DNA of 64,000 bases, taken from the NCBI RefSeq assembly GCF_025147765.1, contig NZ_CP102265.1:265001-329000 (forward strand), written 5' to 3'. The DNA is from Blautia obeum ATCC 29174. GTDB taxonomy: Bacteria; Bacillota; Clostridia; Lachnospirales; Lachnospiraceae. Below are positions 10,311 through 18,492 of the stretch, one piece after another. Under the pieces are notes generated by a model. The model worked only from the letters and a program-made list of their open reading frames with translations. It had not been told where the DNA came from and ran no database searches. The position numbers and the translations under genes were made by a program. The stretch's first letter is position 1; every line of letters begins with the position of its first letter.

Positions 10311-11018
10311 CTATTCATCTTCTAATGTTACAATGTTTAATGTGAGATTGGTTTCCATTAACACAATATGTTTTTTCATTTCACGTTCTGCTTTTGCAGA
10401 ATCCTTTGTTATAATTGCTTTTAAAATTTTTTCGTGAGGTCCAATAGTATCTTTGACATTTTGTTTAATTGAAAAAGTATTATTTCTAAAATCCTTTAAT
10501 CCCATATTTAATCGTTCCATAACATCAATCATTAAGTTATTTCCACATCTTTTTATAATTTCAGAGTGAAATTTTTCGTCCATGAGGGCAAGATTATTAG
10601 CATCATTTTTTGCAGCAGCATCGCAAAATTCTTTATGAATATTTTTTAAACATATGATGCCTTCTTCATCAATTTTTTCAGCAGTCATTTTTGCAGCAAT
10701 GGGTTCAATTGCATATCTTAATTCGAAAACATTTCTAAGATCAGTTTCGTTAGCTACAAGCCAGTTGATGGCAGGAGATGGTTTTTCTGCCTTTTTTTCT
10801 GCAACAAAAGCGCCCTTTCCTGTCTTTAATTCAACAATTCCCTTAGCTTGAAGAAAACGGAATGCTTCTCGTACAGTTCCACGACTGACATTTAAGTTCG
10901 TACAGAGCTCCTTTTCTGTAGGTAATTTTGTACCAGGCTGTAATTTTTCCTCTTTAATCAAATCTTTAATTCGTTCTTCTACTTGGTGAACGAGTGGCAC
11001 ACGTTTAATTGGTTCCAT
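10311..11018 (-). CDS. GntR-family regulator (FadR subfamily)
   Basis: A 235-aa transcription factor. Residues ~8-75 form the winged helix (KLPTEKELCTNLNVSRGTVREAFRFLQAKGIVELKTGKGAFV), and residues ~95-225 form an all-helical FCD ligand domain with a likely metal-binding His late in the domain (GPHEK). It is divergent from the aldolase/TRAP operon and almost certainly controls it. Its own promoter is TTGACA-17-TATGAT at 11081-11109 (- strand). A TTGTA-N8-TACAA palindrome lies just upstream of that promoter, and a related one sits in the operon promoter. The effector is probably the sugar acid or keto acid handled by the operon (inference). Confidence 0.92.
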   Translation of the reverse strand: MEPIKRVPLVHQVEERIKDLIKEEKLQPGTKLPTEKELCTNLNVSRGTVREAFRFLQAKGIVELKTGKGAFVAEKKAEKPSPAINWLVANETDLRNVFELRYAIEPIAAKMTAEKIDEEGIICLKNIHKEFCDAAAKNDANNLALMDEKFHSEIIKRCGNNLMIDVMERLNMGLKDFRNNTFSIKQNVKDTIGPHEKILKAIITKDSAKAEREMKKHIVLMETNLTLNIVTLEDE

Positions 11019-11080
11019 ACATATGGCCCCCTTCCCTGTTGCATTTTTTATTAAAACTATGACGAGATACAGTTTTAATT

Positions 11081-11109
11081 ATCATAGAGGATAAAAAAAA
11101 ATATGTCAA
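11081..11109 (-). promoter_or_regulatory. Promoter of the GntR gene
   Basis: On the - strand, a perfect -35 TTGACA (11104-11109), a 17-bp spacer and -10 TATGAT (11081-11086). Confidence 0.75.
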
Positions 11110-11114
11110 GTACA

Positions 11115-11132
11115 TTGTAGGACATTATACAA
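11115..11132. promoter_or_regulatory. Candidate GntR operator 1
   Basis: TTGTAGGACATTATACAA has TTGTA/TACAA arms around 8 bp and sits next to the -35 of the GntR promoter. A related palindrome lies at 11263-11281. Confidence 0.5.
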
Positions 11133-11228
11133 TATTTTTGGATGCTGATAAAATGATTGTAGAATTATGCAAAATGCATAAAAAATGTGACAAAAAAAGA
11201 GACATTATGACAGAAATGATATTTCATG

Positions 11229-11257
11229 TTGACAAAATGAAAGAAAAAGACTAATAT
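11229..11257 (+). promoter_or_regulatory. Promoter of the aldolase/TRAP operon
   Basis: -35 TTGACA (11229-11234), a 17-bp spacer and -10 TAATAT (11252-11257). A palindrome follows directly, where a repressor would block RNA polymerase. Confidence 0.8.
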
Positions 11258-11262
11258 ACAAA

Positions 11263-11281
11263 TTGTAAGACAATCCTACAA
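11263..11281. promoter_or_regulatory. Candidate GntR operator 2
   Basis: TTGTAAGACAATCCTACAA has TTGTA/TACAA arms around 9 bp, five bases after the -10 of the operon promoter. It shares the TTGTA(A/G)GACA half with operator 1. Confidence 0.55.
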
Positions 11282-11328
11282 ACAAACAATCAAACATAAG
11301 ACAATATAACAAAGAGAGGAGAAAACAT

Positions 11329-12210
11329 ATGAGTGTAAAGTATGAAGGGATAATTCCCCCGATTGTTACTCCATTCACGGCAAGTGGAGAAATTGATGAA
11401 GAAAAAATCAGGCGTGAAATGGAAATCTGTCTGGATGCAGGCGCTGATGGAATCAGTGTTGGCGGAAGTACCGGAGAAGGACCGACATTACGTGATGAAG
11501 AGCTGACTCAACTGATTAAAATAGCCAGAGAATACGTAAAAGAAGGATCAGATAAAACGGTTGTCTGCGGAATAATGAGAACTTGTACAAGAGATGCTGT
11601 CAGAGCTGGAAAAACTGCAAAGGAAGCAGGGGCAGATGCAATTATGGTTACACCTACTGCTTATAATGTCCTGGTACCAAATGCAGAAGGTATGTTTGAT
11701 TTTTATAATACAATTTCTGAAGAAGTTCAACTTCCAACAATTATTTATAATGTGATTCCACAAAATACGATATATCCTGATTTGTTCCATCGGTTGTTAA
11801 ACGAAACGGAATATATTATGGGAATAAAGCAGAGTGTTGGAGGAATACAGGCTCTGTACGCAGACCTTATGGAAATTGAAGGGAAAGGTCGTGTATATGC
11901 GGCTACAGATGATATGATTTATTCTTGCTTTGATCTGGGGGCCAAAGGTGCAATTTCGGCGATTTTGTCAGTATTCCCTAAAGAATCAGTAGAAATGTGG
12001 AAATGCGCGCAGACAGGAGATCATTTACGTGGACTGGAAATTCAACAGTCTTTATATAAAAAATGGCAGGTTCTTGGAGGCAACCAGTTCCCAATCAAAA
12101 TGAAATATGCATTGAAGTGTCTGGGGCGTGATTGTGGATATTGTAGAAGTCCAATTACGTATTTACCAGAAGAAGAAAAGAAAGCAATTCGTGAAACATT
12201 CACAAAGTAA
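11329..12210 (+). CDS. DHDPS/NAL-family aldolase (class I, Schiff base)
   Basis: A 293-aa TIM-barrel lyase of the dihydrodipicolinate synthase/N-acetylneuraminate lyase family. The phosphate-loop-like motif GGSTGEGPT lies near residue 45, the Tyr of IIYNVIPQNT near 140, and the Schiff-base Lys of MGIKQSVGG near 165. The segment after YN is not the YNVPGRT of true DapA, so lysine synthesis is unlikely. A 2-keto (deoxy) sugar acid is the more likely substrate, split to pyruvate plus an aldehyde or dehydrated. SD AGAGAGGAG precedes it. It is the first gene of the operon divergent from gntR. Confidence 0.85.
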   Translation: MSVKYEGIIPPIVTPFTASGEIDEEKIRREMEICLDAGADGISVGGSTGEGPTLRDEELTQLIKIAREYVKEGSDKTVVCGIMRTCTRDAVRAGKTAKEAGADAIMVTPTAYNVLVPNAEGMFDFYNTISEEVQLPTIIYNVIPQNTIYPDLFHRLLNETEYIMGIKQSVGGIQALYADLMEIEGKGRVYAATDDMIYSCFDLGAKGAISAILSVFPKESVEMWKCAQTGDHLRGLEIQQSLYKKWQVLGGNQFPIKMKYALKCLGRDCGYCRSPITYLPEEEKKAIRETFTK

Positions 12211-12245
12211 AAATAAAATGTAAAGATTAAAGGAGGAAATGAGTT

Positions 12246-13166
12246 ATGAACAAATTTGTTGCTAAATATGGAAGGATCCTGGTACCGCTTATTACACCTT
12301 ATGGAGAAAATGAAGAAGTTGATTATGTTCAGTACGAAAAATTGATTGATTATATCATTACTAATAAATTAGGAGATTCTTTGATCGTTACAGGAACAAC
12401 AGGAGAAGCAAGTCTTTTAACATTTGATGAAAGAGTCAAGTTGATGGAAACAGCTATAAATGCGGCAGCAGGACGAATGCCAGTAATTGCAGGAACTGGC
12501 TGTGCAAGTACTAAAGAAACTATTGCGCTGACACAGAAAGCAGAGGAACTTGGAATAGAAACCTGTCTTGTAGTAGTTCCATTTTATAATAAACCTACAC
12601 AGGAAGGTATTTATCTGCACTATAAGAAATTGGCTGAGAATACAAAGGTAAATATTATGCTTTATAATATACCTATTTTTGTTGGTGTGAATATGGAACC
12701 GGAAACAGTCAGAAGACTTGCAGAAATTCCTAATATTATTGGAATTAAAGATGAAGCTGGAATCAATCCAACACAGGTTACAGACTTCTTCCTTGCAACA
12801 AAAGATGTTGATCCAGATTTTGCAATTTATAATGGAGACGATGTAATGCTTCTTCCAACGATTGTGCAGGGAGCTATGGGACTTGTGTCTGGTGGAGCAC
12901 AGATTTTTGGACATGAAATTCGTGCAATTTTTGATGCGTTTGAGGCTGGTGAGAATGAGAAAGCAAAAGAAACTTTTGAACCGCTTTACCGTTTCTGCAA
13001 GAGTACAGGTCAGAATGGCCGTATTCTTCCGAACTCGATTATGCGTCCGGCAATAGAAGCAGTATCTGGAATCAAACTTGGAAATGCAAGACTGCCATTG
13101 GCACCGCCGACGGATGAAGAAATGAAAGTAACTCTTGGTATTCTGAAAGATATTGGAAAAATTTGA
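12246..13166 (+). CDS. DHDPS/NAL-family aldolase, second copy
   Basis: A 306-aa member of the same family as its upstream neighbour but clearly diverged from it. It has VTGTTGEASLL (near residue 50), MLYNIPIFVGV (near 140) and the Schiff-base Lys in IGIKDEAG (near 165). YNIPIFVGV resembles neuraminate lyase or 2-keto-3-deoxy-acid aldolases; the Arg that binds the second carboxylate in DapA is absent. SD AAAGGAGG precedes the start, 36 bp after the previous gene. Two different family members in one operon suggest two successive steps or two related substrates. Confidence 0.85.
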   Translation: MNKFVAKYGRILVPLITPYGENEEVDYVQYEKLIDYIITNKLGDSLIVTGTTGEASLLTFDERVKLMETAINAAAGRMPVIAGTGCASTKETIALTQKAEELGIETCLVVVPFYNKPTQEGIYLHYKKLAENTKVNIMLYNIPIFVGVNMEPETVRRLAEIPNIIGIKDEAGINPTQVTDFFLATKDVDPDFAIYNGDDVMLLPTIVQGAMGLVSGGAQIFGHEIRAIFDAFEAGENEKAKETFEPLYRFCKSTGQNGRILPNSIMRPAIEAVSGIKLGNARLPLAPPTDEEMKVTLGILKDIGKI

Positions 13167-13220
13167 AAAATAGTTTATAATATTGAATGTATTCTGTAAA
13201 TACATGAAAGGAGTAGGCAA

Positions 13221-14210
13221 ATGAAGAAAGGATTAGCATTACTTACTACATTAGGATTAGCAATAACAGGATGTACGACAAATGTTTTTGCAGCAGATGT
13301 TGTGATTAAACTTGCAGATGTGCAGGCCGAAAATGATGTTGAAACACAATTTGAATATAAATTTGCAGAATTAGTTAATGAAAAAAGCGATGGTCGAATT
13401 GAAGTCCAGGTATATCCGGCTGGACAGATGGGAGAAATGACAGATATTTTGACGGCAGTACAGTCTGGATCTATGCAGATGACCAGAACAAATCCATCAT
13501 GGCTTGCAGATGCAGGTGTTTCTTCAATGAATCTTCTTGCGCTTCCTTTCGTGTTTGATGATCTGGATAGTGCTAACAAGGTTCTGGACAGCGATGTTGG
13601 ACAGAAAATCCTTAATCAGGTAGAAGAAAGCGACACAATGGTAAAAGCACTTGGTTATCTTGAACCATCAGGACGTTATTTTTTCTTTAAAAATAAAAAA
13701 GTTGCGAATCTGAAGGATATTGCAGGATTAAAAATTCGTGTACAGACGAATGATCTTGCGACTAAAATGGTAAGTAGTCTTGGAGCATCTGCAACCCCTA
13801 TTTCTTACAATGAATTATATAGTTCGCTGCAGACTGGCATTGTTGACGGAGCAGATAATCCGCTGAAGGGAATCTTAAATATGAGCTTTTATGAGGTTGG
13901 TTCATATGTGTTGGATATGCCTCATCAGTATGAAGCAAGTGTCATCATTATTAATTCTGATTTCTTCAACAGTTTAAGCGAGGAAGATCAGGCAGTGATC
14001 AATGAGGCTATGGAGGAAGGCGCTGAATACTTTAAACAGATTTCCGACGAGGCTTTGGAAGGATATCGTTCGCAGCTGGAAGAAAAAGGAATGGAATTTG
14101 TTACACCTGATGATCCGCAGGAGTGGAAAGATGCGGCGCAGACTATCTATTCGGAATTTACAGAGGGAAATGAAGATCTTCTTCAGGAAATTATAGATTG
14201 TCAGAAATAA
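13221..14210 (+). CDS. TRAP transporter substrate-binding protein (DctP family)
   Basis: A 329-aa extracytoplasmic solute receptor. The signal sequence MKKGLALLTTLGLAITGC contains a lipobox (ITGC), so it should be a lipoprotein. The family segments LKIRVQTNDLATKMVSSLGASATPISYNELYSSLQTGIVDGADNP hold the conserved carboxylate-binding Arg and the glutamine/Asp loop. It should bind an organic acid, which fits the sugar-acid aldolases upstream. SD AAAGGAG. A terminator-like hairpin separates it from dctQ, probably raising the receptor:permease ratio. Confidence 0.93.
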   Translation: MKKGLALLTTLGLAITGCTTNVFAADVVIKLADVQAENDVETQFEYKFAELVNEKSDGRIEVQVYPAGQMGEMTDILTAVQSGSMQMTRTNPSWLADAGVSSMNLLALPFVFDDLDSANKVLDSDVGQKILNQVEESDTMVKALGYLEPSGRYFFFKNKKVANLKDIAGLKIRVQTNDLATKMVSSLGASATPISYNELYSSLQTGIVDGADNPLKGILNMSFYEVGSYVLDMPHQYEASVIIINSDFFNSLSEEDQAVINEAMEEGAEYFKQISDEALEGYRSQLEEKGMEFVTPDDPQEWKDAAQTIYSEFTEGNEDLLQEIIDCQK

Positions 14211-14222
14211 TCTGTGAAAGTG

Positions 14223-14268
14223 CAGCCCGGGTGAATCAGAATGTGAACTGAGTCATCCGGGCTGTTTT
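14223..14268 (+). terminator. Intercistronic hairpin in the TRAP operon
   Basis: CAGCCCGG pairs with CCGGGCTG and is followed by TTTT, between dctP and dctQ. It is probably a partial terminator or mRNA-stabilising stem, because dctQ has no obvious promoter of its own. Confidence 0.55.
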
Positions 14269-14301
14269 AGATAGGCAGCTTAAGGCAATGGAGGTATTCA
14301 T

Positions 14302-14802
14302 ATGGGGAAAGAACAGGTAGATGAAAAACATGAAATTAAATTTTTCGAAATAATTTATAAATTGATTGAATTTGTCAGTGCGCTTTGTTTATGTGGACAG
14401 GTAATTATTATTTCAATTGCCGTTATTGGAAGATACATATTCAGTTACACTCCCACGTGGTCTGAAGAAATTGCCAGAGTTTTAATGGTGTGGATGTCTT
14501 TTCTCACAGCCAGCATGGCAATTAAAGACAACTCACATGTAAGAATTTCCGTGTTTGATAAATTTTTTGGAGAAAAAGCACTTAAAATTCGAGATATCAT
14601 ATTTTCAATTTGTAATATTGCTTTTAGTTTAATACTTTTTTGGGAAGGATCTAAATTAGTCATACAGACTTCCAGAACAAAACTTCCAGGCAGTGGAATT
14701 TCATCAGGTATACTATATGCATCAATTTGTGTGGGCGGATTACTTATGGCAATTATGCTAGTTTATAGAATGGGGGCGAAAGTATGTCAACGGAAACAGT
14801 AG
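14302..14802 (+). CDS. TRAP transporter small permease (DctQ family)
   Basis: A 166-aa membrane protein with four transmembrane helices, typical of DctQ. It contains the conserved block TPTWSEEIARVLMVWMSFL with downstream A(S)xAIKDNSHVRI. It partners DctM and the receptor to import an organic acid with Na+ or H+. Its 3' end overlaps the start of dctM by 19 bases, which indicates translational coupling. SD AATGGAGG. Confidence 0.92.
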   Translation: MGKEQVDEKHEIKFFEIIYKLIEFVSALCLCGQVIIISIAVIGRYIFSYTPTWSEEIARVLMVWMSFLTASMAIKDNSHVRISVFDKFFGEKALKIRDIIFSICNIAFSLILFWEGSKLVIQTSRTKLPGSGISSGILYASICVGGLLMAIMLVYRMGAKVCQRKQ

Positions 14803-16079
14803 GAACGATTATTCTTCTTGCAAGTTTTTTTATTATGATCTTTGCAGGAAATCATATCATTTTTTCAATAGGTATTTCTACATTATTAACTTTGTTATAC
14901 TTAAAAGTTCCACTTATGACAGTTGCCCAGCAGTCAGTTAAAGGTTTAAACTCTTTTTCTCTGATGGCTGTCCCATTTTTTATTCTGATGGGTGACATTA
15001 TGTCGGCAGGCGGCATAACGGATCGACTGGTTAACCTGGCAAATGCACTAGTCGGGTGGATGCGGGGCGGTATGGCAATGGTGAATGTCCTGGCATCTAT
15101 GTTCTTTGGAGGAATTTCAGGATCACCTACTGCTGATGTAGCGTCATTAGGACCGATTGAGATAGAAATGATGGATAAGTCTGGATATGATAAAGATTTT
15201 TCTACAGGACTTACAATGAGCAGTGCTATTCAGGGATTACTAATACCACCAAGTCATAATATGGTTATTTACTGTATGGCAGCGGGAGGCGTTTCTGTTG
15301 GACAGATGTTCATGGGAGGCATTATTCCAGGTGTATTTCTTGGAATCGTGCTTATGGTATTTTCCTATTTTGTGGCATTGAAAAAAAATTATCCTAAAGG
15401 TGAAAAGTTTTCACTTAAAATTGCAGTAAAAGCATTTGTTGATGGAATTTGGGGAATCCTCACAATTCTTATTGTAGTAGTAGGTGTAGTTGCGGGGGTT
15501 TTTACAGCGACAGAGTCTGCAGCAATTGCATGTGTCTATTCTATTATTGTCGTATTGTTTATTTACAAATCTGTTTCTATAAGAGAGCTGTTTGGGGTGT
15601 TTAAGAAGAGTCTTAAAACGCTGGCAATGGTAATGGCTTTAATCGGGGTATCATCAGCTTTTGGATGGGTAGTTTCTTATTTACGTATACCGATGAAACT
15701 TACTAATTTTATGATGAGTATATCTTCGAATAAAATAGTTTTGTTGTTATTAATTAATTTACTGTTGCTGGTTATGGGTGCGTTGATGGATATGATCTGT
15801 AGCATTCTGATTATTACACCGATTATTCTTCCAATTGTAGCAGCCGTTGGTGTTACACCTCTTCAGCTTGGAGTAATCATGATTTTTAACCTTGGAATTG
15901 GTCTTATGACACCGCCGTTTGGTGTATTACTCTATGTGTGCAGTGCGATAAGTGGAAGAAATATTGAGCAATTGGTAAAAGCAAGTGTACCATTTTACAT
16001 TGTAATGTTTGGTGCTCTGTTAGCGATTACTTTTATTCCACAGCTTACAACTTTTCTTCCTGGAATACTATTTGGCTGA
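14784..16079 (+). CDS. TRAP transporter large permease (DctM family)
   Basis: A 431-aa polytopic membrane protein of normal DctM length with about twelve hydrophobic segments. Family blocks include SLMAVPFFILMGDIMSAGGIT, the GGISGSPTADVASLGPI loop, LLIPPSHNMVIY and, in the second half, GIGLMTPPFGVLLYV. It forms the transport channel with the overlapping dctQ product. The Na+-binding segments look intact. The exact acid is unknown. Confidence 0.94.
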   Translation: MSTETVGTIILLASFFIMIFAGNHIIFSIGISTLLTLLYLKVPLMTVAQQSVKGLNSFSLMAVPFFILMGDIMSAGGITDRLVNLANALVGWMRGGMAMVNVLASMFFGGISGSPTADVASLGPIEIEMMDKSGYDKDFSTGLTMSSAIQGLLIPPSHNMVIYCMAAGGVSVGQMFMGGIIPGVFLGIVLMVFSYFVALKKNYPKGEKFSLKIAVKAFVDGIWGILTILIVVVGVVAGVFTATESAAIACVYSIIVVLFIYKSVSIRELFGVFKKSLKTLAMVMALIGVSSAFGWVVSYLRIPMKLTNFMMSISSNKIVLLLLINLLLLVMGALMDMICSILIITPIILPIVAAVGVTPLQLGVIMIFNLGIGLMTPPFGVLLYVCSAISGRNIEQLVKASVPFYIVMFGALLAITFIPQLTTFLPGILFG

Positions 16080-16094
16080 CAGGAGGGAATGCAC

Positions 16095-17444
16095 ATGATT
16101 ATAAGACGTACAAATTGTCAGAAAAATAAAGAGATTACATATGATACGGTAGTAGTTGGTGGAGGCATTGCTGGTGTATCAGCTGCAGCATCAGCTGCTA
16201 AAAATGGAAGTAAGACATTATTAATTGAAAGTGCTACTTTTCTGGGTGGCGTTGTAACAATGGGACCGCTAGAGGCATTAATGACGCAGTATGATGCTGA
16301 TCGGAAAGTTATTGGCGGAATTGCTGATGAATTACTTGAATTAATAAAAGCGCAGGATAGGCAGGCTGAAAATGTAGATGATACAACAGGATATTGTAAT
16401 AAAATTATTCCGTACCAGTCGGAATGTATGAAATATGCAATGTTATGTCTACTGGATAAGTATCAAGTTGATCTTATGATGGAGACAATGCTTGTAGAGG
16501 CAAATATTAAAAATCAGGTTCTTGTCAGTATAGAAATACAAACGAAAAGAGAACGGCTTACAGTATATGCAAAGTCTTTTGTAGATTGCTCAGGGAGCGG
16601 AATATTGGGTTATTATTCTGGCTGTGACATTTTATTTGGAGATGAGAATGGAGTCAGTCAGCCAGTTACGGTATTAACAAAATGGGGAAATATAAATAAA
16701 GAACAGTTGAGAGAATATGTTCGCACTCATATGGATGAATTTACTTCTTTTAATAATGAACTGGATGTGGAAGCAGAGTTTTTACATCTATGGGGATTTG
16801 GCAAAACTTTGACTGAAGGATACGAAACTGGAAAATTAAGTTTAAAAAGAGAAGAAATGCATCTAATGGAATCAACAGTACCTGGAGAGGTTATACTCAA
16901 TTTTTCCAGAATGGGTGCGAATCCATATGATGCTTTTGAAATGAGCAAGGCACAGCTTGATGGCTCCAGGCAAGTATATGAGTTGTTTCAATATTTTCGA
17001 GAGAAAATTCCAGCATTTAAAAATGCCAAAATAGTTCAAAATGGGTATGTGGGAGTTCGAGAAAGCGGACGTGTCAAGGGAAAATATGTATTGACCAGAC
17101 AAGATATTATTTCAGAAGAAAAATGCAAAGATAGTGTTGCAATAGGCGCTTTTCCTATGGATATACATCAACAGGGAAGTGGAATGAAATATGAAAGAGT
17201 TTTAAGGGGATATGGAATTCCAGCATGTGCTTTGTGGTCAGAACATATAAAAAATTTGTTTATGGGTGGTAGATGCATAAGCTCTACATTTGAAGCTAAT
17301 GCATCTTGCAGAATTTCAATTACGTGTATGGCAACGGGGCAGGCAGCAGGAGTTATGGCCTCTGAATATCAGGAAGGAATAAACGAAGAAGTTTTGATTC
17401 GTAACTCCAGAGATATACTTGTAAGTCAAAATGCTATCATTTAA
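16095..17444 (+). CDS. FAD-dependent oxidoreductase (FAD_oxidored family)
   Basis: A 449-aa flavoprotein. The N-terminal Rossmann motif is YDTVVVGGGIAGVSAAASAAK (dinucleotide GxGxxG) with the acidic end of strand 2 at LLIES. The C-terminal FAD motif NLFMGGRCISSTFEANASCRIS...ATGQAAG is typical of the FAD_oxidored group. I use ATG 16095, seven bases after AGGAGGG; the ATG at 16089 is too close to the SD. It is the last gene of the aldolase/TRAP operon, so it probably oxidises the imported compound or an intermediate. The substrate is unknown. Confidence 0.87.
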   Translation: MIIRRTNCQKNKEITYDTVVVGGGIAGVSAAASAAKNGSKTLLIESATFLGGVVTMGPLEALMTQYDADRKVIGGIADELLELIKAQDRQAENVDDTTGYCNKIIPYQSECMKYAMLCLLDKYQVDLMMETMLVEANIKNQVLVSIEIQTKRERLTVYAKSFVDCSGSGILGYYSGCDILFGDENGVSQPVTVLTKWGNINKEQLREYVRTHMDEFTSFNNELDVEAEFLHLWGFGKTLTEGYETGKLSLKREEMHLMESTVPGEVILNFSRMGANPYDAFEMSKAQLDGSRQVYELFQYFREKIPAFKNAKIVQNGYVGVRESGRVKGKYVLTRQDIISEEKCKDSVAIGAFPMDIHQQGSGMKYERVLRGYGIPACALWSEHIKNLFMGGRCISSTFEANASCRISITCMATGQAAGVMASEYQEGINEEVLIRNSRDILVSQNAII

Positions 17445-17451
17445 TAATAAG

Positions 17452-17484
17452 AGGTCATGTTTCTGTGAAGAGACATGGCCTTTT
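17452..17484 (+). terminator. Terminator of the aldolase/TRAP operon
   Basis: GGTCATGTTTCT-GTGA-AGAGACATGGCC forms a stem with TTTT following. Confidence 0.85.
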
Positions 17485-17592
17485 ATGTGAGACAAGAAAT
17501 ATAAAACAATTTAAAGAGAGACTTGGAATATCAATCAATTAAAACTGATATAGTAGGCTGAGCTCAGCTTTTGTTTGTAGGATAATTCTATA

Positions 17593-17621
17593 TTGTACGC
17601 TCTGGGGCGTTATGCTATAAT
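17593..17621 (+). promoter_or_regulatory. Promoter of larE-tcdA
   Basis: -35 TTGTAC (17593-17598), a 17-bp spacer and a perfect -10 TATAAT (17616-17621). A tandem repeat CTAGGTTACTAGGTTA follows a few bases later at the start of the transcript. Confidence 0.8.
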
Positions 17622-17658
17622 ACACACTAGGTTACTAGGTTAAAAAGGAGATTTTATA

Positions 17659-18492
17659 GTGAGTATTCATGATAAATATAAAGTATTACAGCAGAACCTG
17701 AAAGATATGGGAAGTGTCGCAGTTGCGTTTTCAAGCGGTGTAGATTCAACCTTCCTTCTGAAAGCCGCGCTGGAAGCACTTGGAAAGGATAAAGTAATCG
17801 CAGTGACAGCCAGTTCCTGTTCATTCCCGGAGAGAGAATTGAAAGAAGCGACGGAATTCTGCAAAGAAAATGGTGTTCGTCATATTATCTGTAAATCAGA
17901 GGAGCTGGATATTGATGGCTTTCGACAGAATCCGAAGAACCGCTGCTATCTGTGCAAGCATGAACTGTTTGAAAAAATCTGGCAGATTGCAAAAGAAAAC
18001 AGCATGAATGCAGTAGCCGAGGGCTCCAATATGGATGATAACGGTGACTACCGTCCGGGACTGATTGCCGTTAAAGAGCTTGGTGTCAGCAGTCCGCTTC
18101 GTCAGGCTGAGCTGTATAAAGAAGAAATCCGTGAACTGTCCAAAGAGATGGGACTTCCTACATGGGACAAACAGTCTTTTGCCTGTCTTTCTTCCCGTTT
18201 TGTTTATGGAGAAACAATCAGTGAGGAAAAACTTGGAATGGTGGATCAGGCGGAACAGCTTCTTCTGGACATGGGCTTCCATCAGATCCGTGTACGCATT
18301 CACGGAAATATCGCCAGAATTGAAGTTCTGCCGGAGGAAATAGCAAGACTTGTAGAAGAAGAAAACAGAACCAGAATTGCGAAGCAGCTTAAGGAATATG
18401 GATTTGATTATGTGACTCTGGATCTTCTGGGATATCGTACAGGAAGCATGAATGAAACATTAACTAAGGAAGAGAAGGAGATTAAGAAATAA
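17659..18492 (+). CDS. larE: ATP-dependent sacrificial sulfur transferase LarE
   Basis: A 277-aa PP-loop ATPase. LarE adenylates the carboxylates of the pyridinium precursor and donates sulfur from its own cysteine during synthesis of the nickel-pincer nucleotide of lactate racemase-type enzymes. The PP-loop FSSGVDSTFL starts near Ser25. The sacrificial cysteine in SFACLSSRF is residue 176, the same number as in the characterised Lactobacillus enzyme. It starts at GTG 17659 after AAAAAGGAG. larA, larB and larC are not in the window. The stop of larE abuts the ATG of tcdA. Confidence 0.9.
   Translation: MSIHDKYKVLQQNLKDMGSVAVAFSSGVDSTFLLKAALEALGKDKVIAVTASSCSFPERELKEATEFCKENGVRHIICKSEELDIDGFRQNPKNRCYLCKHELFEKIWQIAKENSMNAVAEGSNMDDNGDYRPGLIAVKELGVSSPLRQAELYKEEIRELSKEMGLPTWDKQSFACLSSRFVYGETISEEKLGMVDQAEQLLLDMGFHQIRVRIHGNIARIEVLPEEIARLVEEENRTRIAKQLKEYGFDYVTLDLLGYRTGSMNETLTKEEKEIKK

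Noticed and set aside
11329..13166. dapA (lysine biosynthesis) for the two aldolases
   Set aside because: Neither has the YNVPxRT segment of DapA, and the TRAP/GntR context is catabolic.
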